Shown: positions 46,249 through 55,543 of the stretch, piece after piece
Position numbering within the stretch: position 1 is the stretch's first letter
How the letters are laid out: each line of letters begins with the position of its first letter
Assembly: GCF_000214825.1 (NCBI RefSeq)
Contig: NC_015581.1
Coordinates: forward strand, 372,001 to 436,000
Reading direction: 5' to 3'
Source: Thiomicrospira cyclica ALM1
GTDB lineage: Bacteria; Pseudomonadota; Gammaproteobacteria; Thiomicrospirales; Thiomicrospiraceae
Length of the DNA: 64,000 bases
Program-made: the position numbers and the translations under genes
Notes under the pieces: generated by a model
What the model saw: the letters and a program-made list of their open reading frames with translations, nothing else
Databases searched by the model: none
Told to the model about the DNA's origin: nothing

Positions 46249-46860
46249 TTAAGGATTGCGCGCTTTAATTTTATAAAGAGCGACTTCACCTAAACCGTTT
46301 GGCCAGGCTTTCATCAAAATGTGGGTTTGATGATGGCGGTTCACGACACTTCGAGCCACAATTTCAATGCCCAGCTCGGCACAGAGCTTTTCGAAGTCTT
46401 TGAAGGTGCATAGATGGATGTTAGGCGTGTCGTACCAATGATAGGGTAGGGTGTCGGTTTCTGGCATTCGACCTTTAAAAAGTAATTGCGCGCGCATCCG
46501 CCAGTGACCAAAGTTTGGAAAGGTCACAATACATTCACGCCCCACACGTAACATTTTTTTGAGCAAAATATCCGGACGACTGACTACTTGCAAGGCTTGG
46601 GTCATAATCACATAGTCAAACGAGTTGGGGTCAAAGTAGTCAGTTAAATCGGCACTATTTAAGTTGCTTTGAATGACGTTTAGGCCGTTGTGCATGGCTT
46701 GTACCGTTTTAAGTGGGTCTATTTCCATGCCATACCCGCGCACTTGGCGTTCATCTGTGAGGTATTGAAGTAGTTGGCCATCACCACAGCCTAAATCTAA
46801 AACATGGGTGTTGGGTTCAATCCAATTTGCAATAGACTGAAATTCGGGACTCAAGCTCAT
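46249..46860 (-). CDS. metW: Methionine biosynthesis protein MetW
   Basis: This 203-residue SAM-methyltransferase-fold protein ([23 protein letters not shown]) is paired with metX. MetW is needed with MetX for homoserine acylation in proteobacteria. I chose the ATG at 46860, which overlaps the metX stop by 4 nt (ATGA). A GTG at 46869 is also in frame. Confidence 0.93.
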   Translation of the reverse strand: MSLSPEFQSIANWIEPNTHVLDLGCGDGQLLQYLTDERQVRGYGMEIDPLKTVQAMHNGLNVIQSNLNSADLTDYFDPNSFDYVIMTQALQVVSRPDILLKKMLRVGRECIVTFPNFGHWRMRAQLLFKGRMPETDTLPYHWYDTPNIHLCTFKDFEKLCAELGIEIVARSVVNRHHQTHILMKAWPNGLGEVALYKIKARNP

Positions 46861-47990
46861 GCATGCCACTCCTGCTTGATACGGTTCATATAGGCTCGAA
46901 AAATGCCTTCATAATGGGTATTGGGCAATAAAAACGCATCGTGACCATGTTCCGATTCGATTTCGGCATAGCTCACGGCGCGATCATTGTCCAGCAAGGC
47001 TCGAACAATTTCACGCGAGCGAGTGGGTGAGAAACGCCAATCTGAGGTAAATGAAACCACTAAAAAAGACGCTTGTGTTTGAGCAAAAGCGGCGCTCAAA
47101 TTATTATCAAACTCGGCCGCCGGGTCAAAATAATCTAATGCCTTTGTCATCAACAGGTAGGTGTTCGCATCAAAGTTTTGCTTGGTGGCAAATTTTTCAC
47201 CCTGATAGCGCAGGTAGCTTTCAACCTGAAACTCGACATCAAAACTGTATTTGAGGCTTTCACTGCGTAGTTCGCGTCCAAACTTAGCGCCCATCATATC
47301 ATCGGATAAATAGGTTAGATGCCCCAACATTCTGGCAAGTGCTAAGCCGCCTTTTGGAGTGGTGCCGGCTTCAATAAAGCGCCCACCATTGAACTCTGGG
47401 TCAGTCATAATGGCACGCCGCGCGACTTCGTTGAAGGCGATATTCTGCGCGCTTAGTTTCGGTGCCGCGGCAATAACTAGCGCATGGCGCAGCTTATCTG
47501 GATGGTCGATGGCCCATTGCATCACCTGCATACCACCCATCGAGCCACCAATTACAGCAGCCCATTGCTCGATACCAAGGTGCTGGCGCAGGGTATTTTG
47601 GCTGTTAACCCAGTCCCGACAGGTTACAATCGGAAAGTCAGGACCATAGACTTTGCCAGTTGCCGGGTTAAGACTTGCCGGACCACTGGAGCCACGGCAA
47701 CCCCCAAGGTTATTGGAGCAGACCACAAAGAATTCATTAGTATCGACCGGTTTGCCAGGCCCGATATAGTCACTCCACCAGCCTGGTTTGGTATCCCCCT
47801 CATAATAACCGGTGACATGATGGTCACCGCTGAGCGCATGACAGATGAGCACCGCATTCGAGGCATCGGCATTGAGTTCGCCATAGGTTTCATAAACTAG
47901 GTCGTAGCTGGGCAGTTCAGCGCCACTGACCAGTTGCAGTGGCATGCTGACCTGTAGGGTTTGTGGCTTTACGTAATCGGTCTCATTCAT
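46857..47990 (-). CDS. metX: Homoserine O-acyltransferase MetX
   Basis: This 377-residue alpha/beta hydrolase has the nucleophile elbow G-G-S-M-G-G-M-Q, plus the C-terminal catalytic Asp (F-T-S-D-W-R-F) and His ([10 protein letters not shown]). It acylates homoserine at the start of methionine synthesis; gammaproteobacterial members can use succinyl-CoA. Gene order proC-yggT-metX-metW is conserved in related bacteria. It follows yggT by 27 nt. Confidence 0.95.
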   Translation of the reverse strand: MNETDYVKPQTLQVSMPLQLVSGAELPSYDLVYETYGELNADASNAVLICHALSGDHHVTGYYEGDTKPGWWSDYIGPGKPVDTNEFFVVCSNNLGGCRGSSGPASLNPATGKVYGPDFPIVTCRDWVNSQNTLRQHLGIEQWAAVIGGSMGGMQVMQWAIDHPDKLRHALVIAAAPKLSAQNIAFNEVARRAIMTDPEFNGGRFIEAGTTPKGGLALARMLGHLTYLSDDMMGAKFGRELRSESLKYSFDVEFQVESYLRYQGEKFATKQNFDANTYLLMTKALDYFDPAAEFDNNLSAAFAQTQASFLVVSFTSDWRFSPTRSREIVRALLDNDRAVSYAEIESEHGHDAFLLPNTHYEGIFRAYMNRIKQEWHA

Positions 47991-48017
47991 GGCTGGTTGC
48001 TCAAGATTATCAAGATT

Positions 48018-48587
48018 TTAGGCCAGGGTCGTGGCCAATTGACCAATTGTACCGACAATTAAAATTTGACTCAATTTAATCACGACAATCGCCACGATGG
48101 GGGATAAGTCAAAGCCACCTAGGTCTGGCATAAAACGGCGAATGGGCGTGAGCATCGGCTCGGTCATTTGGCGGAAAATATCCAAATTGGGATTGCTGTT
48201 ATTGCGCGCCAGCCAGCTTAGGATCACTTGGATAATAATGATCCAAAATGCTAGATCAAATAAAAAATTCAGCACTTCACTGATCGCAAATAAACTAATA
48301 AAACCGGCACTAAAGCTGCGTCCTGTGATCCAGCCAATCAGCACCGCCAGTGCGGCTTGTAGCAACACCGCAACAATCAGCGCGGCGATATCCCACCGGG
48401 CCCCGAGTTTGTTAGTCCAATTAAATGGTGCACATATAGGTGTGGTTACCTTGCCGATGAATTGCACAATCGGGTTGCGCCAATCAGTGTAGGTAGCGCG
48501 CATTAAAAAGCGTAGGATCAGGGCAAAAACGACAATGCCGAAACTAAATTGTAATAAAAATAAGCCGGCTTGGGTTGTTGGTGTCAT
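48018..48587 (-). CDS. yggT: YggT-family membrane protein
   Basis: This 189-residue protein has two YggT repeats, each with a pair of helices. The conserved W-R-N-P-I-V-Q-F and S-N-P-N-L-D-I-F-R-Q-M-T-E-P-M-L-T-P-I-R-R segments are family signatures. Function is unknown, possibly osmotic or membrane related. It overlaps proC by 4 nt. Confidence 0.93.
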   Translation of the reverse strand: MTPTTQAGLFLLQFSFGIVVFALILRFLMRATYTDWRNPIVQFIGKVTTPICAPFNWTNKLGARWDIAALIVAVLLQAALAVLIGWITGRSFSAGFISLFAISEVLNFLFDLAFWIIIIQVILSWLARNNSNPNLDIFRQMTEPMLTPIRRFMPDLGGFDLSPIVAIVVIKLSQILIVGTIGQLATTLA

Positions 48588-49411
48588 GCCTGACCTCCTA
48601 GTTCTTGCGAAAGTTGTTGGGCGCGTTGGTGGGCGGCTTGCATGGCTTTAGCAACCGTTTGTTCCAGCTGAGCTGTTTGGAAGGATTGAATCGCACGTTC
48701 TGTGGTGCCATTGGGTGAGGTCACGCGTGCGCGCAGTTCGGCTAGATTGACATCACTTTCTAACGCCATTTTAGCCGCACCCAATGCGGTTTGTAGCGTT
48801 AAAAGCTCGGCTGTGTCTTGGTTAAGTCCCAGCTCTTTACCAGCGCTGACCATAGCTTCCATAAATAGGAAGAAATAAGCTGGACCACTGCCTGATAAAG
48901 CGGTTACTGCGTCCAGTTGCGACTCTTTGTTAACCCAGAGGGTGATGCCGGCGGAGCGTAATACCTGCTCCGCTTGCTCATGCTGAGCCGGTGTTACCTG
49001 CGCATTGGCAAAGAGTCCTGTTGCGCCGCTTTGAATTAAAGCTGGTGTGTTGGGCATGGTTCGGACAATAGCGTAATCGGCACCAAGCCAGCGTGCGAGG
49101 GTGTCGGTGGTAATCCCTGCGGCAATAGAGACAAACAAAGGTGGTTTGGTTTGCTGTTGCAGTTTAGGTGCGAGCGCTTCACAGGCCGCTTGCAGTTGTT
49201 GGGGTTTAACGGCCAGCACTATGAGATCGGCCGCTAAAAGGGCGTCATTGGATTCACACCAACATACACCGGCTAGTTGTAGGTCTGCCGCCTGGGTCGC
49301 GAGTTTGTCGCTCACCATAATGGCATCAGCGGGATGGCCGCTAGCAAGCAAGCCACCAATTAGGCTTTTTGCCATATTGCCAGCGCCTAAAAATGCAATC
49401 CGAGTTGTCAT
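48584..49411 (-). CDS. proC: Pyrroline-5-carboxylate reductase
   Basis: This 275-residue enzyme performs the last step of proline synthesis. The Rossmann motif F-L-G-A-G-N-M-A-K-S-L-I-G-G, then V-K-P-Q and the C-terminal S-G-S-G-P-A-Y-F-F and V-T-S-P-N-G-T-T-E are standard. It is the first gene of proC-yggT-metX-metW. yggS, its usual upstream neighbour, is found elsewhere in the window. Confidence 0.96.
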   Translation of the reverse strand: MTTRIAFLGAGNMAKSLIGGLLASGHPADAIMVSDKLATQAADLQLAGVCWCESNDALLAADLIVLAVKPQQLQAACEALAPKLQQQTKPPLFVSIAAGITTDTLARWLGADYAIVRTMPNTPALIQSGATGLFANAQVTPAQHEQAEQVLRSAGITLWVNKESQLDAVTALSGSGPAYFFLFMEAMVSAGKELGLNQDTAELLTLQTALGAAKMALESDVNLAELRARVTSPNGTTERAIQSFQTAQLEQTVAKAMQAAHQRAQQLSQELGGQA

Positions 49412-49491
49412 GTTGGCAGAGTCTCCAAAATATTTGCGCGTTCAAAAAATTAGTGTCATTATGCCAAAAATCACTGTAAAAAGGCATCGCA

Positions 49492-49842
49492 TTGCACAAT
49501 CATCTATTGCAGAGGGTTTGGGCCTCGCTAAAAAAATATAATCCTGTGTTGTGGTTAGCGATTGGTTTGGTCAGGTTTTATCAATGGTTTATTAGTCCAT
49601 TGTTAGGTCCACGCTGTCGTTTTTACCCCAGTTGTTCTCACTATACAATCGAAGCGCTGAGAACACATGGCGTTATCTATGGTAGTTGGTTAGCGTTACG
49701 ACGTATTAGTCGTTGTCATCCAGCCAACCCTGGTGGGATTGACCCCGTGCCTGAGTGTGGTTGTTCGCTCGGACCGGTGCATTTGGGAAAAAAATGTCCG
49801 TCTTTAAATAAGAAGCAAGAAGATTGTAAGGATACGGAATAA
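49492..49842 (+). CDS. yidD: Membrane protein insertion efficiency factor YidD
   Basis: The core (about residues 20-95) has [25 protein letters not shown] and [14 protein letters not shown], typical of YidD. It assists YidC membrane insertion and usually sits beside rnpA; here it stands alone. The start is uncertain: only TTG or GTG codons precede the core, with 49492 the longest. A terminator lies at 49919-49944. Confidence 0.9.
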   Translation: MHNHLLQRVWASLKKYNPVLWLAIGLVRFYQWFISPLLGPRCRFYPSCSHYTIEALRTHGVIYGSWLALRRISRCHPANPGGIDPVPECGCSLGPVHLGKKCPSLNKKQEDCKDTE

Positions 49843-49918
49843 TTAAAGGCTTCGATTTGCCTATTTTCGACACTGAAGCTATTGAAGAAGCGGAAGGGTT
49901 GTGTTGAATGTGTTTGAA

Positions 49919-49944
49919 AAAAACAGGGTTTAAGCCCTGTTTTT
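49919..49944. terminator. Bidirectional Rho-independent terminator between yidD and folE2
   Basis: AAAAACAGGG and CCCTGTTTTT form a perfect 10-bp stem around TTTAAG. The T run on both strands and the location between convergent genes fit a shared terminator. Confidence 0.92.
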
Positions 49945-49980
49945 ACTGGCTGAATTATCAGTTGTTTAACACTCAGGCGT

Positions 49981-50931
49981 TTAGCGGTGAAACAAGCCCA
50001 TTAGGTTTGGCTCAGCGATATAACCGCCATCAACACTCTTGGTGACAATCGCCACGGCATCATGCGGATGTAAACTTTCCAGGTGATTGACTCTGACCCA
50101 AAAATCTGACAAATGTGGTTCCGCATTCAGCGTGGTTTGTAAGCGGCGAGCGGCATCCTCACAGAACATCAAGTTACTGGCATTTAGACGAGCAAACTCT
50201 TGCTCATCTTCGCGTTTAACCGCGGCCTGTACGGGCGTCTGTAAGCTCCTTTCAATTAAGCTAATCCAGCGTGAAAAATCTAAATCATCATGATCCGTAA
50301 TGGCTAATTTGACTTGTGCATAAGAGCGTTGGCTGTGTGGCGTGGCACAGATGCCTTCAGGAGTCCCCAGCCATTCCAATACATCGGCATAGTCGAGCGC
50401 GTCGGTCGATTTAAACTGGGTTTCAAATGCTTGTTGAATCAGCTGACGTGATAAGGCAGCTGAGCAAGGACAGGTCGAAGAATAAGGAACTTCAAGACTA
50501 ATTTCACAATGGAATTGACCTTGATTGAGTTCACCGCGCAAAGTGGCAGGATAGTGTTTCCAACCCGCATTGCTACTTAATAATGAGGAGCGACGCTCAT
50601 AATAATCAAAGCGGAATTCAACAAACGCATGATCACTTAAGGTCTCGTGAGAAGACACAAATTTTTCCAAAATGGTTTTTACGCGAGCAGGGGTTAAGGT
50701 TTGCTCGGTCGCCAGTTGATCTAACAGCAGATACAAACGCGACATATGAATGCCTTTGCTAGTAGGGTCAACTAAGTTGACATAGGCCTGTGTGCTAGAT
50801 GAAAGGCGAATCGGTGAATGTGCGCTGTTGATTAATATAGGCAGTTCAATACCACTCATCCCAACCCAGTTTAATTTAGGTTGTGGAATTGAGTGGGGTT
50901 GGCATGCGATATCGGGCATGTGCTTAGTCAT
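49981..50931 (-). CDS. folE2: GTP cyclohydrolase FolE2
   Basis: This 316-residue type IB GTP cyclohydrolase makes dihydroneopterin triphosphate and can use metals other than zinc. The active-site Cys lies in S-T-C-P-C-S-A-A-L-S-R; I-S-L-I-E-R-S and R-V-N-H-L-E-S-L-H-P-H-D-A are conserved. Family knowledge links FolE2 to zinc limitation, and a COG0523 GTPase gene lies 75 nt upstream. I could not define a Zur box. AAGGA precedes the ATG. Confidence 0.95.
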   Translation of the reverse strand: MTKHMPDIACQPHSIPQPKLNWVGMSGIELPILINSAHSPIRLSSSTQAYVNLVDPTSKGIHMSRLYLLLDQLATEQTLTPARVKTILEKFVSSHETLSDHAFVEFRFDYYERRSSLLSSNAGWKHYPATLRGELNQGQFHCEISLEVPYSSTCPCSAALSRQLIQQAFETQFKSTDALDYADVLEWLGTPEGICATPHSQRSYAQVKLAITDHDDLDFSRWISLIERSLQTPVQAAVKREDEQEFARLNASNLMFCEDAARRLQTTLNAEPHLSDFWVRVNHLESLHPHDAVAIVTKSVDGGYIAEPNLMGLFHR

Positions 50932-51006
50932 GCAATTTCCTTCTGTTGCCAGCGTTACCAGAATAGTAGCGCAAAAGTTAAAAGACTCATAATAGTAGCA
51001 AGCTTT

Positions 51007-52107
51007 CTAGATAAGGTCACGTACTTGCACGCACTTACTCAGTTTTTGTTCAAAAGCCGTGCGCATTAGTTCAAAGTTTTCATAAGGCCAGTCGACCAGA
51101 ATTTCAAGGCGGTTATCTAAATACCAGGCCTGGTCACTGAATTCGACTCCAGAGGGGCTCCATTGTACCGCTTGCCAATCCTTACCAGTGCGTAAGATGC
51201 CTTTAAGACGAAGCAGGCCTGCTGGCGGTTGCGCCATCATGGTTTTTAGAGCCGAGCGTGACCAGAGTTGTTCGGGTTGACCATGCCAGCTTAATAGACT
51301 AATGTCACCAGCTTTAAGCTGGGCTGAAATGATACCGGGAATGATGGAGTTGACCGGCTCGCTGGTCGTGCCCAATTGTGGGCTGTTGGGTTCGTTAAGC
51401 AGGTGAAAACTTGGCGCTTTGCGCGCTGGTTGCCAAGGGTTCCAGGAACGGCCACTCTTGTTATCTGACGAATCAGGCCAACCTAGGTGAACCGGTTTGT
51501 TTGCGCTTAGCTGTTGCTGTAACCAGGCCTGCTGTTGCTTCGCTTGCTCAGTCGCAAGTAGATCGGCTTTGGTGAGAATGATGTGGTCAGCTAGGCTGAG
51601 CATATCGCGCAATAAATCAGACCGCTGGTAATAGGATTCAGAAAACTGCGTGGCATCCACTAGGGTAATAACCTGGATGATTTTAAATGTGGTATGAAGT
51701 TGTTGTTGATTAAAACGACGGATAGCACGAATAATGGCGGTTGGATTAGCCAATCCACTCGGTTCAATAATTAGGCGATCTGGATTTGTCTGTTTTGTTA
51801 ACTGTTGCAGTTGTTGTACAAACAGATGTTCCGCCGTACAGCAAATACAGCCACCAGCCAATGGCGTGATAATGACCCCACTCGTTGCTAAACGAGGCGC
51901 GTCAAGATTTAGTTCACCAAAGTCATTGAGCAGAATGTGCCAGGTTTCAGTGGGTGCCTCTTGTTGTTTAGTTTGAATAAGTTGGCGAAGCAGTGTGGTT
52001 TTACCACTGCCAAGTAATCCCGATAAGATTAATACTGGCAGGGTTATTGGAGCAGCTTGTTGAGCCGGTTTAGTCGGTGAAAAGATCATGGCCTTCGAGC
52101 AATTCAT
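51007..52107 (-). CDS. COG0523 (CobW/ZNG-family) metal-chaperone GTPase
   Basis: This 366-residue G3E GTPase has a P-loop S-G-L-L-G-S-G-K-T-T, the metal motif G-G-C-I-C-C, E-P-S-G-L-A-N-P and T-K-A-D for guanine. A C-terminal CobW domain follows about residue 250. Members deliver zinc (or cobalt) to target enzymes under scarcity; the folE2 neighbour favours a zinc-homeostasis role. Starts at 52107 or 52089 are possible, both within the mqo 3' end. Three CAGGCCTG copies lie in it. Confidence 0.9.
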   Translation of the reverse strand: MNCSKAMIFSPTKPAQQAAPITLPVLILSGLLGSGKTTLLRQLIQTKQQEAPTETWHILLNDFGELNLDAPRLATSGVIITPLAGGCICCTAEHLFVQQLQQLTKQTNPDRLIIEPSGLANPTAIIRAIRRFNQQQLHTTFKIIQVITLVDATQFSESYYQRSDLLRDMLSLADHIILTKADLLATEQAKQQQAWLQQQLSANKPVHLGWPDSSDNKSGRSWNPWQPARKAPSFHLLNEPNSPQLGTTSEPVNSIIPGIISAQLKAGDISLLSWHGQPEQLWSRSALKTMMAQPPAGLLRLKGILRTGKDWQAVQWSPSGVEFSDQAWYLDNRLEILVDWPYENFELMRTAFEQKLSKCVQVRDLI

Positions 52108-53419
52108 TGACCAGCTGTTCGCGCTTGAGTTCGAGACCTAAGCTGGCACAGACACGGCGCGCATCGCGATAGGCATTGTATAAGCAGGTGGTTGCCCCAG
52201 GTGATGGCGTCATATTAAAAATCAGATTTTCACCGTCAGGAGTAATACTGGCTTCGCCTAACTTTAATTGCATGCTGGTTTTATCAATCACCTGCGGGCG
52301 TAAGCCACCCACCCCTTCGGCAAACTGTAAGTCGTCGAGTTGCAGGCCGGGTAAAATTTTGCGCGCATCTTTTAAAAATAACTTCTTACGAACTCCGGGA
52401 ATCTCAAAGGCAAAATTACGGAAAATATAATTGCGAATATCGCTGTCTTTCATCAAATCCCAAAAGACTTTGGTGACTTTGAAATCCAACTTAAGGCTTT
52501 TCCAGAACTCCCAATAGGTGCCGCCGGTGTAACGCTCCAGTTTGGGTAGCATCAGTGCGGTGGGACCAAAGCGGGTTTTATTAGGTTCGATAAGATCTGG
52601 ATCACCGTGTAAAGCGGCAAACGGAAGTTTATCGTTTTGAATGGTATAAACCTTGCCATTGAGCAATTTTGGGGTGTAATAGAAACTGCCCGCCATAGGC
52701 AGAATAGACAGATCTAGACCATGACCCAGTTGGTTGGCGAGTAATAGGCTATGCGCCCCAGCCGAAACCACCACATAACGGGACATAAAAGTGCCCTGTG
52801 GGGTGGTGATTTCATAGTGGTCGTCAAACTTTTGAATTTTTTGTACTTGGGTACTTAGGTGAATGGCAATATCTGCGGCGTGTTTTCTAGCGCTAGCAAT
52901 AAAGGATTTTGCAATCAGTCCATAGTTGACCGCGCTGTATTCATCGGTACAGCCAGAGGCGAGAATTTTTTCAGCACGAGGTTGGCCGTTGACTAAGGCA
53001 ACATGGGGTTCCACCTCTGCAATTTTGGCGGCATCCCAAAGTTCCATGTATGGGAAGGTTTCAGCAAATTCTTCATGGCGTTTAGCGAGCTTTTCACATT
53101 CCTCATCACCGACCGCTAGGATCATTTTGGGAAATTTAAACAAGAAGTCGTTTTTTTCAACCTGCTTGGCGTAGTGCACCAGCATATTGGCTTGGCGTTT
53201 CACTTGCCCCGCTTTCGCTAAACCATAGTTGGTTTCGATGTCGCCACAATGCAGGGTTTGGCTGTTACTACGCGCATTTGAGTTAACCGCCGCTAAATTG
53301 CCATATTTTTCTAATAGAGCAATTGATTTGATGTTGGAATAGCGCGCAAGCGTATAGGTGAGTGCGCAACCCGAAATGCCACCGCCAACGATGACCACGT
53401 CAAAAACACGTTTTTTCAT
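52070..53419 (-). CDS. mqo: FAD-dependent malate:quinone oxidoreductase-like enzyme
   Basis: This 449-residue flavoprotein starts D-V-V-I-V-G-G-G-I-S-G-C-A-L-T-Y and has the substrate-loop and C-terminal G-V-G-G-L-R-P-Q-V-I-D-K of the DAO/LhgO-like group. It resembles the Campylobacterota and Thiomicrospira type Mqo, oxidising malate to oxaloacetate with electrons to quinone. L-2-hydroxyglutarate or another 2-hydroxy acid is an alternative substrate. It overlaps the COG0523 gene by 38 nt or less. Confidence 0.82.
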   Translation of the reverse strand: MKKRVFDVVIVGGGISGCALTYTLARYSNIKSIALLEKYGNLAAVNSNARSNSQTLHCGDIETNYGLAKAGQVKRQANMLVHYAKQVEKNDFLFKFPKMILAVGDEECEKLAKRHEEFAETFPYMELWDAAKIAEVEPHVALVNGQPRAEKILASGCTDEYSAVNYGLIAKSFIASARKHAADIAIHLSTQVQKIQKFDDHYEITTPQGTFMSRYVVVSAGAHSLLLANQLGHGLDLSILPMAGSFYYTPKLLNGKVYTIQNDKLPFAALHGDPDLIEPNKTRFGPTALMLPKLERYTGGTYWEFWKSLKLDFKVTKVFWDLMKDSDIRNYIFRNFAFEIPGVRKKLFLKDARKILPGLQLDDLQFAEGVGGLRPQVIDKTSMQLKLGEASITPDGENLIFNMTPSPGATTCLYNAYRDARRVCASLGLELKREQLVNELLEGHDLFTD

Positions 53420-53502
53420 GGAACTTCACAAGATAAATGAATGATGTTTAATTATAGAATATTTTTGGTTTTCTCAAAAACTATTTACAGTTGAGTCGCG
53501 GG

Positions 53503-53901
53503 TTAACGAGATTGGTTGAACATATCGAGCATTCGAATGAGGGTTCTTTGTTGTTCAAGATTGAACGTTTGCCAAAGTTGGTTGAAGCGATTGAGTAGCT
53601 CATTGGACTCAAACGATTGGTAATAGCTATTATCTTCGGCAATGGCTTGAATCGCTTGAATGGGTTGGCTGTTTTCAGTACCCAATAAAAACCAACTAAT
53701 ATCTGTTTGTGTCGCGTCGGCAACGCGTTTTAGTTGTGCCGCTGTAATTTTGCTTTGTGCCCGCTCGTATCGAGAGAATTGTTGTTGTGACACGCTAATG
53801 CATTCAGAAAGATCGTCGGCACTTAACCCAAGCTCACGTCTTCGTCTTTGAATTTGTTTGCCAATAGTAATATCAATGTCACAGATAGCGGGTTTTGCCA
53901 T
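53503..53901 (-). CDS. XRE-family transcriptional regulator
   Basis: This 132-residue protein has a Cro/C1-type helix-turn-helix (about residues 12-70), with R-R-R-R-E-L-G-L-S-A-D-D-L-S-E and S-Q-Q-Q-F-S-R-Y-E-R-A. The C-terminal helical part ends F-N-L-E-Q-Q-R-T-L-I-R-M-L. The target is unknown. It lies 83 nt upstream of mqo on the same strand and might regulate it, or itself. Confidence 0.88.
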   Translation of the reverse strand: MAKPAICDIDITIGKQIQRRRRELGLSADDLSECISVSQQQFSRYERAQSKITAAQLKRVADATQTDISWFLLGTENSQPIQAIQAIAEDNSYYQSFESNELLNRFNQLWQTFNLEQQRTLIRMLDMFNQSR

Positions 53902-53982
53902 TAGAGTATCGCCTATGCACAGTAAATTTTTATATTGGTATCCTTTTCTTGGAAGTTGAAGATTCTCTTATGAGTAAAAAAT

Positions 53983-54020
53983 AAAAAACCCACCTTTAAG
54001 TGGGTAAGGGTGGGTTTTTT
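53983..54020 (-). terminator. Terminator after the aldo/keto reductase with alternative inner hairpin
   Basis: AAAAAACCCACC (53983-53994) pairs with GGTGGGTTTTTT (54009-54020). An alternative hairpin ACCCAC-CTTTAA-GTGGGT uses the same left arm. It lies 28 nt past the aldo/keto reductase stop, between it and the XRE gene. Confidence 0.85.
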
Positions 54021-54048
54021 ATTGTCTTAAATGAGTAAAGGGTAATTT

Positions 54049-55095
54049 TTACGGGCTTGGATTGGGGTAGCGCTGGTGAATCGTTTCAATTGCGGATAAA
54101 GCTTCATCCGTTAATGTAATCTGATGACTGACCATATTCTCTGCTAGCTGCGTTAAGGTGGTGGCGCCGATAATGTTGCTCGTAACAAAAGACCGACTAT
54201 TCACATAGGCCAAAGCTAAATGGGTCGGGGTGAGTCCTAAGTCACCGGCGAGGTTAACATAGGCCTCGGTAGCGGCATCAGCTTGAGGGCTAAAATAGCG
54301 GTCGAATCGGGGGAATAGAGTAATCCGCGCCTGCTCAGGGCGCTGTCCGTTTAAATATTTACCGGTTAAGACCCCAAATGCCAGCGGTGAGTAGGCTAGG
54401 CAATCGACCTGTTCTCGGTAAGCCAGCTCGGCTAAACCTATTTCATAGGTACGGTTCAGCAGATTATAGGGGTTCTGAATCGATACCGGCTTGGGTAAAC
54501 CCAATTGCTCACAAAGCCCAATCACCTTCATCGCGCCCCAAGGCGTTTCGTTGGATAGGCCATAACTGCGAATTTTGCCTGCCTTGATTAAATCACTGAG
54601 CGTGCGCAGGGTTTCAACCAAAGGCGTTAGGTGTTGCTCGGGTTCGGAGGGCGGTGTAAAGCCAAGCTGACCAAAGTAGTTGGTGTGACGCTCTGGCCAA
54701 TGCAGTTGGTAGAGATCCAGGTAATCGGTATTGAGCCGAGTTAAAGAGGCTTCGAGTGCCTCTGTAATCGTTGTTCGGGTAAAGCGGGTTTGACCTTCGC
54801 GAATATGGTTCACAAATTCACCAGGTCCGGCAATTTTACTAGCTAGAATGACTTGGTCGCGGCATCCGTGTTGTTTGAAGTACTGGCCAATAATTTGTTC
54901 TGTTGCGCCATAAGTATCCGGTTTAGGGGGCACGGCATAGAGTTCGGCGGTGTCCCAAAAATTGACCCCCTGTTCAAGCGCATAACCCATTTGGGCAAAG
55001 GCATCCGCTTGGGTGTTTTGTTCGCCCCAGGTCATGGTTCCTAAACAAATTTTGCTGACTTGAATGTCACTATTACCCAGTGGTCGATACTCCAT
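54049..55095 (-). CDS. NADP(H)-dependent aldo/keto reductase (Tas-like)
   Basis: This 348-residue AKR has M-T-W-G-E-Q-N, the catalytic F-W-D-T-A-E-L-Y, Lys in L-A-S-K-I and His in Y-Q-L-H-W-P-E-R. Together they match the Tas/YghZ group. The physiological substrate is not known. A DUF2237 gene lies 27 nt upstream on the same strand, and a terminator follows. Confidence 0.9.
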   Translation of the reverse strand: MEYRPLGNSDIQVSKICLGTMTWGEQNTQADAFAQMGYALEQGVNFWDTAELYAVPPKPDTYGATEQIIGQYFKQHGCRDQVILASKIAGPGEFVNHIREGQTRFTRTTITEALEASLTRLNTDYLDLYQLHWPERHTNYFGQLGFTPPSEPEQHLTPLVETLRTLSDLIKAGKIRSYGLSNETPWGAMKVIGLCEQLGLPKPVSIQNPYNLLNRTYEIGLAELAYREQVDCLAYSPLAFGVLTGKYLNGQRPEQARITLFPRFDRYFSPQADAATEAYVNLAGDLGLTPTHLALAYVNSRSFVTSNIIGATTLTQLAENMVSHQITLTDEALSAIETIHQRYPNPSP

Positions 55096-55122
55096 GGCTT
55101 ACTCCTTTATTGCGATTGCCGG

Positions 55123-55485
55123 TTAATTAATGTCAAGTGCGTAGGGGCGTAAACTCGCCATATCAATATACTGTAACAGGGCTTGGTCGGTGGCTGCAAA
55201 GCGAATCTTGGGTGCCAGGCCTGCTTGATAGGCTTCAATCCAACGTAGTGCACATAAACACCAAAAATCACCGGGCTTTAAGCCAGGAAAATGGGGTTGA
55301 ATGGGTGTTGATAGGTCGTTGCCCTGAGCTTTGGAAAAATCAAGGAAATGCTCGGTCATTTGTGCGCAAACCACATGGCGGCCTCGGTCATGTTCATCGG
55401 TTCGGCACAAACCGTCGCGATAAAAACCGGTCAAGGGCATGTGTGAGCAGGTTTGGAGTGGTTCGCCTAATAGGTTCTGTTTCAT
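55123..55485 (-). CDS. DUF2237 family protein
   Basis: This 120-residue protein matches the DUF2237 pattern: L-L-G-E-P-L-Q-T-C, P-L-T-G-F-Y-R-D-G-L-C, G-N-D-L-S-T-P, F-P-G-L-K-P-G-D-F-W-C-L-C-A-L-R-W. Several conserved Cys residues suggest metal or redox chemistry, but the function is unknown. It is adjacent to the aldo/keto reductase and downstream of the TlpA fusion. Confidence 0.92.
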   Translation of the reverse strand: MKQNLLGEPLQTCSHMPLTGFYRDGLCRTDEHDRGRHVVCAQMTEHFLDFSKAQGNDLSTPIQPHFPGLKPGDFWCLCALRWIEAYQAGLAPKIRFAATDQALLQYIDMASLRPYALDIN

Positions 55486-55543
55486 TAATGTTTGTCCTAA
55501 GTTGTTTGTCTAAATGTTGATGGTTCTATTGTTGAATAAACAA

